Source of the DNA: Actinomycetota bacterium
Lineage (GTDB): Bacteria > Actinomycetota > Actinomycetes > Mycobacteriales > Micromonosporaceae
Direction: 5' to 3'
DNA: 5,129 bases
NCBI GenBank assembly: GCA_005885115.1
Contig: VAXX01000248.1
Coordinates: forward strand, 1 to 5,129
Shown here: piece after piece, positions 1 to 5,057 of the stretch
How the letters are laid out: every line of letters begins with the position of its first letter
Numbering within the stretch: the stretch's first letter is position 1
The notes under the pieces: generated by a model
The model's input: the letters and a program-made list of their open reading frames with translations, nothing else
Database searches by the model: none
Told to the model about the DNA's origin: nothing
Translations under genes and position numbers: made by a program

Positions 1-182
1 TGGTGCGCGGGAATGGCTTCGTGGCGCGCTTCCGCGACGGCACCGAGTCTTACGCCGCCGGTACCCCCGCGGAGGCGCTCATGGTCGCACGCCGCTTGTA
101 TCGACAGTGGCTGATCAGCCGGGCTCCAGCTCGGCCAGTTGGTCGCGCAGCCGCCCGGCGCGGGCAGAGCCCAACGCTGTGA
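1..182 (+). CDS. 3' end of an unrecognised protein (partial, enters from the left edge)
   Basis: Reading from base 3 gives an open frame of 59 codons to a TGA at 180-182. The first 37 or so residues look like a real protein C-terminus: GNGFVARFRDGTESYAAGTP, then a helix with ARRLYRQW. Third codon positions there are mostly G or C. I do not recognise the family. The last 22 residues are rich in Ala, Arg and Pro and lie antisense to the end of the NB-ARC/TPR gene (stop at 115-117). The natural stop may therefore have been lost, with translation running into the neighbour. The two genes converge with a 68-bp overlap and no visible terminator hairpin. The start lies outside the window. I am fairly sure of the frame up to about position 113 and unsure of the tail. 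Confidence 0.5.
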   Translation, partial: VRGNGFVARFRDGTESYAAGTPAEALMVARRLYRQWLISRAPARPVGRAAARRGQSPTL

Positions 183-2235
183 AGATGTCCAGCGCCGCGA
201 CGAAATGGCGGCGGGCCTGGCCTGGGTCACCCCGCCCGCGAGCGATCTGGCCGAGCAGGTCGAGGGCTTGCGCCCGTTCATATTCCGAGCCCAACTCGGC
301 CATCCGATGGGCTGCGTCGGCGGCTGGCCCCTCCGCACGGACCAGGTCGCCCAGTCTCGTGTACGCGTCGGCCAACGCGAGGTCCGCGCGCACCTGGTTG
401 TACGGGTCGACCTCGCGCAGGCGGCCGAAGATGCCGGTGGCTTCCTGGAGTACCCCGAGTGCCTCGTCCGGCCTGTCCATTGTAGACAGTACACGGCCGA
501 GGCTGATCAGGCTGAGCCCGGTGCACCGGTCGTCGCGGAGAATCCGGTTGGCCGCGAGGGTCTGGCGCAACAGGTCGGCCGCGTCCTCGATGCGGCCGGA
601 CTCGCGGTACAGCGCGGCGAGCGCCTCCTGCGCGTCGACCACCCCACGCGGGTCGTCGGCTTCGAGGAAGAGTTGGATCGCGGTCTCCAGGTGCGCCTCG
701 GCATCGGCGAGGTGGCCAAGCGTGGTCCCGGCCAGCCCGGCGCGTTTGTGCATGTCGGCCTCGGCCCAGGCGTGCGACCAGGCCCGCGCGGCCGCGATAC
801 CCCGTTCATCGATCTCCACGCGGTCGGCGTAGTGCTTGGCGGTGAGAAGCAACGGCCACAACACATCCGACAAGTGCCAAGCGAGTTCGTGGTGGCCATG
901 CTCCTGAGCGGCCCGGCCGGCCGCGAGCAGGTTGACCCGCTCCAGTTCTAGCCAGGCTAGTGCCTGCGGACGATCGCTGAACGCCGGCAGGCCGCGCGGT
1001 CGGGCCAGCGGTTGGTACGGCAGCCTGCGCCGGTACGGGGTGACGAGCCGGTCGGCCCGGTCGGCACCGAGCCAGTACCACTCAAGGATCGCCAGCCGGG
1101 CCGCGTCCCGTACCGGCGGCGGGTCATCGGCTTCACCGGTCTGCTTGGCATGCAGGCGCAGGAGATCGTGGAACCGGAATCGGTCGGTACCCGTCTCGGC
1201 GAGCAGGTTCGCCGCGGTCAGGTCGTCAAGCGCCGTGCTCGGCTCCTCGTCCTCGGTAAGGAGTGCGGCGGCCGGCCCGGCGTCGAAGTCCGGCCCGGGG
1301 TGGAGCGCGAGGCGGCGGTACAGCAGCGCCGCGGTCGGGTCTAGGGATCCGTACGACCCGTCGAAGACCGCCGCCACTGATACCCCGTCCACAGTGGACA
1401 GCCGGGGCAACCGGGTCGTCTCTTCAGCCAGCTCGGCGACCATCCGGGCCGGGCTCAAGCGGGGCCGAGTTGCGAGCCGGCCCGCCGCCACGCGCAGGGC
1501 GACCGGGAGACGGCCGCACAGCTCGGCGAGCGCGGCCAGCGCCTCGTGGTCGCCGCTGGTCCGCTCGGCGCCGAGCGGGCGGGCGAGCAGCGCGACGGAT
1601 TCACCGGCGCTGAGCAGCCCGACCTCGACCAGCAGGGCTCCCTCAGCGACAATGCCTTCAAGGCGGCCGCGGCTGGTGACCACCATCCGGCTCCCGGCCG
1701 ATGCCGGCCGCAGCACCCGCGCCTGCGCCGGCGACAGCGCGTTGTCGGCAACGACGAGCAGCATCCGGTCAGCCGTGCAGGTCCGGTACAGCGCGACCTG
1801 TTCCGCAAGGGTCGCCGGTACATCCTGCGATGGCACGCCGAGCGCGCGCAGAAATCGGCCGAGCACCTCTGCCGGGTCGACGGGCTCACCACCGCTGTAT
1901 CCGCCAAGGTCGGCGTAGAGCTGTCCGCCTGGAAAGCGCTCGGATACCCGGTGCGCCCACGCCACCGCGACCGCCGTCTTGCCGACGCCGCCCGTACCTG
2001 TTACCACCACAACCGGCGGACCGTCGGGGTCAAGGAGGGCGTCCAGCTGCGCCAGTTCGGCGCCCCGCCCGGTGAAGTGCACCGGTACCGGAGGCAGTTG
2101 CCGAGGAACGGGCAGGCGCCGCGCCGAGACCCCGTGGATGTGTACGTCCCGGATGCTGCCCGACTGGACGCTGGGCCCGAACACCGTGCCGGACAGCTTG
2201 TTGCGGGACTCCGCCGGCGACCGGTCCTGTGTCAA
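115..2235 (-). CDS. NLR-like STAND NTPase: N-terminal RHIM-like amyloid motif, NB-ARC, winged helix, TPR
   Basis: This is a 706-residue protein. Residues 12-34 carry a short motif (N12, S15-G16, V23-Q24, I28) like the amyloid signalling motifs at the N-terminus of bacterial NLRs. A linker leads to the NB-ARC opening (FTGR, 54-57) and Walker A GTGGVGKT (80-87). Then come LYADLGGY (106-113), a Walker B-like MLLVVADN (158-165), GSRMVVTSR (181-189), the GLPLAL-equivalent GRLPVAL (241-247) and an MHD-like FHDLLRLHA (355-363). About five TPR-like helix pairs fill residues 485-700. There is no SARP-type DNA-binding domain, so it is not an ordinary SARP regulator. The start is TTG, with AAGGGG 8 nt upstream. 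It is needed to keep the N-terminal motif. The effector candidate gene ends 24 bp upstream, which implies an operon. By family analogy the TPRs sense a ligand, the NTPase oligomerises, and the motif seeds the partner. That role is inferred, while the domain calls are firm. Confidence 0.9.
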   Translation of the reverse strand: MTQDRSPAESRNKLSGTVFGPSVQSGSIRDVHIHGVSARRLPVPRQLPPVPVHFTGRGAELAQLDALLDPDGPPVVVVTGTGGVGKTAVAVAWAHRVSERFPGGQLYADLGGYSGGEPVDPAEVLGRFLRALGVPSQDVPATLAEQVALYRTCTADRMLLVVADNALSPAQARVLRPASAGSRMVVTSRGRLEGIVAEGALLVEVGLLSAGESVALLARPLGAERTSGDHEALAALAELCGRLPVALRVAAGRLATRPRLSPARMVAELAEETTRLPRLSTVDGVSVAAVFDGSYGSLDPTAALLYRRLALHPGPDFDAGPAAALLTEDEEPSTALDDLTAANLLAETGTDRFRFHDLLRLHAKQTGEADDPPPVRDAARLAILEWYWLGADRADRLVTPYRRRLPYQPLARPRGLPAFSDRPQALAWLELERVNLLAAGRAAQEHGHHELAWHLSDVLWPLLLTAKHYADRVEIDERGIAAARAWSHAWAEADMHKRAGLAGTTLGHLADAEAHLETAIQLFLEADDPRGVVDAQEALAALYRESGRIEDAADLLRQTLAANRILRDDRCTGLSLISLGRVLSTMDRPDEALGVLQEATGIFGRLREVDPYNQVRADLALADAYTRLGDLVRAEGPAADAAHRMAELGSEYERAQALDLLGQIARGRGDPGQARRHFVAALDIFTALGSARAGRLRDQLAELEPG
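2134..2202 (-). other. RHIM-like amyloid signalling motif at the NLR N-terminus
   Basis: Residues 12-34 of the NLR read N-K-L-S-G, five residues, then SVQSGSI and DVHIH. The pattern N-x-(L/F)-S-G ... V-Q-x3-I is repeated at the C-terminus of the protein encoded just upstream (2263-2328), with one residue less between S-G and V-Q. The V-Q core, flanked by beta-prone and glycine residues, resembles the V/I-Q-V/I-G core of RHIM and the BASS motifs of actinobacterial NLRs. Pairing is inferred from sequence similarity only. Confidence 0.65.
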
Positions 2236-2241
2236 TGCCCG

Positions 2242-2249
2242 CCCCCCTT
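2242..2249 (-). promoter_or_regulatory. Ribosome binding site for the NLR TTG start
   Basis: On the minus strand AAGGGGGG lies just upstream of the TTG at 2235, inside the 24-bp gap after the stop of the upstream gene. It supports the unusual TTG start and separate translation of the second gene in the operon. Confidence 0.5.
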
Positions 2250-2259
2250 GCGTATGCCG

Positions 2260-2622
2260 CTAAAGCGACAGGTCTCCGTGGATGTCCCGCGCCTGGACCA
2301 CCTTGCTCGCATGGCCACTGAACTGGTTCACGACGCCACCCCGGTCGGCCTGCAACTCCACGGAGGCGGCGCGCCATTGCACCCGCAGCTCCTCGGCAAA
2401 TCCGGGATCGCGCTGCATCGCCTCGGCGAGTGCCTCGACTAGGCGGACCCGGCGGTCGTCGTCGTCGGGATACGCGAGCGCGCCAGCGAGCACCCCGGTG
2501 TCATGGCGCAACCGCTTACGTACCAACGCGAGCAATGCCCGTACGGCGCTGGTGCCGCCGGCGACCAGGGCGTCACTGCACTTCGTGATCAGGGTGGTGG
2601 CAACCAACGCCGCAAGGTCCAT
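2260..2622 (-). CDS. Small helical effector candidate (Bell-like) with C-terminal amyloid motif
   Basis: This is a 120-residue protein. Residues 1-13 (MDLAALVATTLIT) form a hydrophobic N-terminal helix. A second helix follows at about 24-36 (Ala/Leu/Val then RKRLR), then an acidic YPDDDDRR turn and the amphipathic segment VEALAEAMQRDPGFAEEL. The C-terminus, residues 99-120, carries N-Q-F-S-G then KVVQARDIHGD, matching the motif at the start of the NLR encoded 24 bp downstream. This build, an all-helical domain with a hydrophobic start plus a terminal amyloid motif, is that of the Bell (bacterial HeLo/MLKL-like) effectors associated with NLRs, which are thought to disturb membranes once the motif is templated. 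I chose the ATG at 2622 because GGAGG sits 5 nt upstream. An upstream GTG at 2679 would add 19 residues that do not fit the domain. The motif match is seen, the Bell assignment rests on family knowledge from memory, and the killing function is inferred. Confidence 0.75.
   Translation of the reverse strand: MDLAALVATTLITKCSDALVAGGTSAVRALLALVRKRLRHDTGVLAGALAYPDDDDRRVRLVEALAEAMQRDPGFAEELRVQWRAASVELQADRGGVVNQFSGHASKVVQARDIHGDLSL
2263..2328 (-). other. RHIM-like amyloid motif at the C-terminus of the small effector candidate
   Basis: Residues 99-120 of the 120-residue protein (N99, S102-G103, V109-Q110, I114, then G-D-L-S-L) end exactly at the stop codon. They share the N-x-(L/F)-S-G and V-Q-x3-I pattern with NLR residues 12-34. 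A C-terminal motif on the effector and an N-terminal one on the NLR is the usual polarity in such pairs. Confidence 0.65.
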
Positions 2623-2627
2623 GACAG

Positions 2628-2632
2628 CCTCC
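2628..2632 (-). promoter_or_regulatory. Ribosome binding site of the effector candidate
   Basis: GGAGG on the minus strand lies 5 nt before the ATG at 2620-2622. It is the strongest Shine-Dalgarno match near this gene and decides the start in favour of the MDLAAL reading over the upstream GTG at 2679. Confidence 0.7.
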
Positions 2633-2743
2633 GCCGGTCCAGCGATCCCATGGATAACTGTACATACATGAGGCAACACGAAAGGTAGCAGCGAAGATCG
2701 GATGTGTCACCCAGCGTGGAGCACACAACACGAAGGGCCCAAA

Positions 2744-2772
2744 TATATAACGAGATCGGTCACAACCGTCCA
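2744..2772 (-). promoter_or_regulatory. Candidate promoter of the effector-NLR operon
   Basis: On the minus strand, TGGACG (2767-2772) and TATATA (2744-2749) are separated by 17 bp, each matching four of six positions of the sigma-70/HrdB-type -35 and -10 consensus. Transcription from here would leave a leader of about 110 nt before the ATG at 2622. A short dyad, CGGT-CACA-ACCG (2757-2768), lies in the spacer. This is pattern matching in an AT-rich stretch and is only tentative. Confidence 0.25.
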
Positions 2773-2782
2773 TCCAGCTTCC

Positions 2783-2801
2783 TGGGTAGGTATACGACCC
2801 A
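2783..2801. promoter_or_regulatory. Inverted repeat in the divergent intergenic region (possible operator)
   Basis: TGGGT and ACCCA flank a 9-bp centre that contains the palindrome GTATAC. It lies between the minus-strand effector-NLR operon and the plus-strand hydrophobic-peptide ORF, where a shared operator would be expected. No matching regulator can be named from the window. Chance occurrence is possible. Confidence 0.25.
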
Positions 2802-2862
2802 CTAGGTTCAAGATCGCCGCGCGCCCGGGCTGCTACATATCTGGTCCTATCACCGAACATAT

Positions 2863-2868
2863 AGGGAG
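2863..2868 (+). promoter_or_regulatory. Ribosome binding site of the 35-residue hydrophobic peptide
   Basis: AGGGAG followed by the 5-nt spacer TTACA and then GTG at 2874. Its good complementarity to 16S rRNA and ideal spacing are the main evidence that the short ORF downstream is translated. Confidence 0.5.
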
Positions 2869-2873
2869 TTACA

Positions 2874-2981
2874 GTGTTGCACTTGCTGTGCCACCTGATA
2901 GCCCTGCTCTTTTCCGGCACCCTCTACCCGGTGGTCACCGCGGCGATCCTCCAGGCTCTGGCCTGGATGAAGATCTTGTAA
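2874..2981 (+). CDS. Small hydrophobic, probably membrane, peptide (35 aa)
   Basis: A GTG start with AGGGAG 5 nt upstream opens 35 codons to TAA at 2979-2981. Residues 1-13 (MLHLLCHLIALLF) and 17-32 (LYPVVTAAILQALAWM) are almost wholly hydrophobic, separated by S-G-T, and the peptide ends K-I-L. That would make one long transmembrane helix or a short hairpin. There is no cleavable signal-peptide pattern with a basic N-terminus, and no basic residue until K33. I do not recognise a family. It is transcribed away from the effector-NLR operon, across a 251-bp intergenic region. Possibilities are a type I toxin-like membrane peptide, an accessory peptide of the neighbouring system, or a spurious ORF. 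Ribosome-site quality and composition argue that it is real, but its length makes that uncertain. Confidence 0.45.
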   Translation: MLHLLCHLIALLFSGTLYPVVTAAILQALAWMKIL

Positions 2982-3074
2982 GACGCCGACCGCACGCGCC
3001 CCGAGCAGCCGCCCGCCGTGGCCGCCCTCGGGGCGCGTCGCATCTGCGGCCGCCGCACTCGGCTGACGCGCCTC

Positions 3075-3290
3075 GCGGACACCTCGGGCTGAAGGTCCCC
3101 GATGGAGTAGACCTCCAGACAGGACAGGTAACCCTCACCATCAACGAGTAACACGATGCCGGCGGGGCTGGCCGTCGCTGAGGTCAGCCGACACAGGCGC
3201 GCTGGACAGCGCTGGGGCCGGCAGGGCAGCGCGGTCCACAGCAAGGTCAACGGATGCACGCATGTCGGCTTGCCGCTGTGCACGTTGACC
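3075..3290 (-). pseudogene. Frameshifted remnant of a small actinobacterial hypothetical protein
   Basis: Two adjacent minus-strand frames join into one sensible protein. The first reads SVDLAVDRAALPAPALSSAP and on to SADLSDGQP, between about 3254 and 3168. The second reads AGIVLLVDGEGYLSCLEVYS then IGD, between about 3162 and 3090. They are offset by one base at a CCCC run (3164-3167 on the plus strand carries GGGG). Removing one C gives ...DGQPAGIVLLVDG... without a break. The phrase G-x-V/L-L-L-x-V-D-x-G-Y-L-S-x-L-E-V-Y-S is, from memory, typical of short uncharacterised proteins common in actinomycetes, whose preceding part has a x-V-D-L-x-V-D-R-A stretch. No convincing N-terminal part with a start and ribosome site is visible upstream, and the end after SIGD drifts into low-quality sequence. 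I read it as a decaying gene. A sequencing error at the C run is the alternative. Confidence 0.5.
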
Positions 3291-3364
3291 GCCAACCTTG
3301 CGCCGGCTCGTAGCGGTTCGCGTGGCCAGGACGGCCGACGGCGCATTGGTGGGTTAGCGAAGCT

Positions 3365-3386
3365 GGTTGATCAGCCACGGTCAACC
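3365..3386. repeat. Inverted repeat, 6-bp arms
   Basis: GGTTGA and TCAACC are separated by 10 bases. It lies four bases before a second, tighter hairpin. There is no T-run after it on either strand, so it is not a typical terminator. Confidence 0.3.
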
Positions 3387-3389
3387 ACG

Positions 3390-3403
3390 CCGTCCGTGGA
3401 CGG
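3390..3403. repeat. Perfect 14-bp palindrome
   Basis: CCGTCC-GT-GGACGG is a perfect palindrome. It may be an operator or recombination relic, or chance in GC-rich DNA. No gene start is adjacent. Confidence 0.3.
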
Positions 3404-3573
3404 CCGGCATGGAGCGATCCAACGCCTCGTACACCCGTCGTCAGTCCCCGGAAATCGTCTCGTTCCATACCCGGATCCTGCCAGGCACAGCCCCGTCACG
3501 ATGCCGGCCGGCGACGCTAACGCTACCGGCATTTACCAGGCTCAACGCCCGACTGAAGGCCGGGGGCGCCTTC

Positions 3574-3880
3574 TCACGCCGGTGGGCATTTCGCTGGCTG
3601 AGCTGTCGGGTCGGTGACTGTCCGGGCCTGCTCCAGGCCGGTGAGGATCAGGTCCAGCCCGAACTCGTACTCGGCGCCGTAGCTGTACCCCGGCCGCAGC
3701 ACGTGCTCGCGGGCCAGTTCGGACAGGTAGGGGTACTCGCCGTAGACGTAGCTGTCGATCAGCGAGTACGCGTGCGCGGCCAACTCGATCGAAAGCCCGC
3801 ACGGCGCAGAATGGCCAGCACCCGGTCGTGGTGTGCCAGGGTCGCGGAACCCGGGGTGGTACGCGAGGCCGGGTTCGTCC
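3574..3880 (-). pseudogene. TetR-family regulator remnant (C-terminal domain only, frameshifted, internally deleted)
   Basis: The ligand-binding C-terminal domain of a TetR/AcrR regulator (TetR_C type) can be pieced together. One frame reads [20 protein letters not shown] then ILRRAGF. The next, from the AAA/TTT run at 3792-3794, reads [18 protein letters not shown], then [18 protein letters not shown] and [13 protein letters not shown] to a TGA at 3574-3576. Adding one T restores ...RAGFSIELAA.... In relatives about 25-35 residues (a FALQE-like helix and what follows) lie between YVYG and EYPYL. Here they are joined directly at 3738/3739, an in-frame deletion. The N-terminal helix-turn-helix is absent: upstream minus-strand frames to 3984 (one opens with ATG at 3982-3984) show nothing like it. 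The product could not bind DNA in the normal way. The family call is strong, and the deletion size is from memory of the family. Confidence 0.7.
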
Positions 3881-4003
3881 TGTGCGCGCGTGCGACCGTC
3901 CTGGCCGTGGACAAGACGAACGACCAAACTCCGCTCCGCCCCTGGCCCAACGAAGCTCGCGTGATCCGCACCCTTCACCACCATGACCAGGTTTCCTGAT
4001 CTG

Positions 4004-4015
4004 CCGGGGTCCCGG
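4004..4015. other. GC-rich hairpin after the RNase HI gene
   Basis: CCGGG-GT-CCCGG lies about 24 bp past the rnhA stop. It could stall transcription, but the stem is short and no U-run follows on the minus strand, so it is a weak terminator candidate only. Confidence 0.2.
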
Positions 4016-4038
4016 GGGGCGCGGTGGTGTGCACGCGC

Positions 4039-4773
4039 TCAGAGGTCGAGGGTCTCGACGGTGGTCGTCGCGTGTTCGTGGGTCCGGCAACGGCCGCCGC
4101 CAGTGGCGACGCCGCACGATGTACCACGTTTCGTCGGGGCGCCGCAGAGCACGGCAGGATCATGGACGTGGCAGAAGCCGGACGGTCGGGCGGTGATCGG
4201 ACAGGGGTTGCCGACCTTCGTCTTGGCTCGGCACCGAGCCACATCGCCGGTCGCTGTCACCCGCGGTGCGGCTTGACGGCGTGGCTCCGGCGGCGATGAA
4301 ACCGAGACGCCGGCGGCCTGCAGGGCCTCCCGCTGGCCGCGAGCTGCAAGCCGGTCGGCGCGTTCGTTCTCCACGTGGCCGGCGTGGCCCTTCACCCAAT
4401 GCCAGACGACCTCGTCGTGACGGGCGACGGCCGCGTCGAGTTCCCGCCACAGGTCCTCGTTCTTGACCGGCTGGCCCTCCTTCGTACGCCAACCGTTGCG
4501 CTTCCAGTTCGCCACCCACGACATGATGCCGTTGCGGACATACGTGCTGTCGGTGTGTAGGTCGACGACCGACGCACGGGTGAGCGCAGTCAGCGCCCGG
4601 ATGGTGGCGGTGAGCTCCATCCGGTTGTTCGTCGTCGGGATGGATTCACCGCCGCAGAGCTCCTTCTCGACCTCGCCGCAGCGCAGCAGCGCGCCCCAAC
4701 CGCCGGGCCCCGGGTTGCCGCTGCACGCACCGTCGGTCCAGATCTGCACTCGCGCCGTACCCAGTCCCGCCAC
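4039..4773 (-). CDS. rnhA: Ribonuclease HI with C-terminal tandem Cys3His extension
   Basis: This is a 244-residue protein. Residues 9-148 are a complete RNase HI domain, which cleaves the RNA strand of RNA-DNA hybrids in the cytoplasm. It has [15 protein letters not shown] (13-27), NNRMEL (49-54), HTDSTYV (73-79), [14 protein letters not shown] (127-140). The metal-binding carboxylates are D14, E53, D75 and D140, with the helper histidine H130. The basic handle region ([12 protein letters not shown]) is present. After a Pro/Arg linker (about 150-178), two copies of a cysteine motif follow: C181-x9-C191-x9-C201-x2-H204 and C210-x9-C220-x8-C229-x2-H232. Both contain T-K-x-G before the second Cys. 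These look like small zinc-binding modules and take the place that hybrid- or dsRNA-binding domains hold in other RNase H1 enzymes. The start is GTG at 4773, 9 bp after the preceding ORF's stop, with only a weak ribosome site (TAGG). A GTG at residue 9 is the alternative start. Function of the domain is firm, and that of the extension is inferred. Confidence 0.93.
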   Translation of the reverse strand: MAGLGTARVQIWTDGACSGNPGPGGWGALLRCGEVEKELCGGESIPTTNNRMELTATIRALTALTRASVVDLHTDSTYVRNGIMSWVANWKRNGWRTKEGQPVKNEDLWRELDAAVARHDEVVWHWVKGHAGHVENERADRLAARGQREALQAAGVSVSSPPEPRRQAAPRVTATGDVARCRAKTKVGNPCPITARPSGFCHVHDPAVLCGAPTKRGTSCGVATGGGRCRTHEHATTTVETLDL

Positions 4774-4782
4774 CCTGGCAAC

Positions 4783-5046
4783 CTACCGTGACCGTTCGGT
4801 CGCCGTCTCCCGCCAGCGCGCCGTTTGGCTCGCGCCTCGTGGATGGCGCTCCCGGAGCTGGCGGCACAGCGATCGCGTCCAGCAGCTGGTTGACTTCACC
4901 CAGTCGGTCTCGTCGTCGACGTCCACCCCGATACTCACCGTTCCGCCGTAGTAGGCGAAGACCTTGCCATGAAGCAACACTGGGACCAGTGGGCGGGTAT
5001 CGCCCCCTCGACCAGCAGCCCCGGCGGCGCTGACCGCCGCACGCAT
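4783..5046 (-). CDS. Small protein of unknown function upstream of rnhA (possibly frameshifted)
   Basis: An ATG at 5046 with AGGGGA 5 nt upstream opens 87 codons to TAG at 4783-4785, 9 bp before the rnhA start, which suggests co-transcription. After a Gly/Ala/Arg-rich start, residues 22-48 read like an ordered beta-rich protein: PVLLHGKVFAYYGG then TVSIGVDVDDETD. From W49 (about 4900) the frame turns into Ser/Arg/Trp/Cys-rich sequence (SCWTRSLCRQLRERHPRG) typical of a wrong frame. At the same place another minus-strand frame reads GEVNQLLDAIAVPPAPG (about 4850-4900), which looks like a natural continuation. One extra base near the TGG at 4900-4902 would join DDETD-x-GEVNQLLDAIA. Either this is an intact short gene with an odd tail, or a gene with a one-base frameshift whose true end overlaps rnhA. 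I recognise no family. Confidence 0.5.
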   Translation of the reverse strand: MRAAVSAAGAAGRGGDTRPLVPVLLHGKVFAYYGGTVSIGVDVDDETDWVKSTSCWTRSLCRQLRERHPRGASQTARWRETATERSR

Positions 5047-5051
5047 CTGGT

Positions 5052-5057
5052 TCCCCT
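5052..5057 (-). promoter_or_regulatory. Ribosome binding site of the 87-codon ORF
   Basis: AGGGGA on the minus strand lies 5 nt before the ATG at 5044-5046. It is a strong match and the best evidence for this start. The promoter must lie between here and the window edge or beyond. I see no convincing -35/-10 pair in 5060-5129. Confidence 0.55.

Larger units (their letters stand above)
3291..3573. other. No intact gene recognised between the two pseudogenes
   Basis: Open frames here on both strands read as low-complexity Arg/Pro/Ser/Thr-rich translations with no motif, no paired ribosome site and no family resemblance. The only structure I see is two short inverted repeats (3365-3386 and 3390-3403). 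The stretch fits eroded sequence between two gene remnants. Confidence 0.5.

Noticed and set aside
107..2442. Several long plus-strand open frames (107-832, 139-951, 932-1918, 1546-2442)
   Set aside because: They lie antisense to the NB-ARC/TPR gene, read as Arg/Ser/Ala-rich low-complexity sequence without motifs, and are the usual shadow frames of GC-rich coding DNA.
2260..2679. Longer start (GTG at 2679) for the small effector candidate
   Set aside because: The added 19 residues do not resemble the domain, while GGAGG lies 5 nt before the internal ATG at 2622.
2702..3151. Plus-strand ORF of 149 codons
   Set aside because: It spans the AT-rich intergenic region, overlaps the better-supported 35-codon ORF in another frame, and its tail (LKVPDGVDLQTGQVTL) is the mirror of the minus-strand pseudogene.
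2924..3346. Minus-strand ORF of 140 codons taken as an intact gene
   Set aside because: Only its middle (GIVLLVDG...LEVYS) looks like protein. The upstream half of that protein is in a different frame, so I call a frameshifted remnant instead.
3574..3984. 136-residue minus-strand ORF as a functional protein
   Set aside because: Residues after about 75 are TetR_C sequence, but the preceding part is out of frame with the TetR homology and no helix-turn-helix is present.
3367..3999. Plus-strand ORF of 210 codons
   Set aside because: Its C-terminal half is antisense to the TetR remnant and its N-terminal half has no motif or ribosome site.
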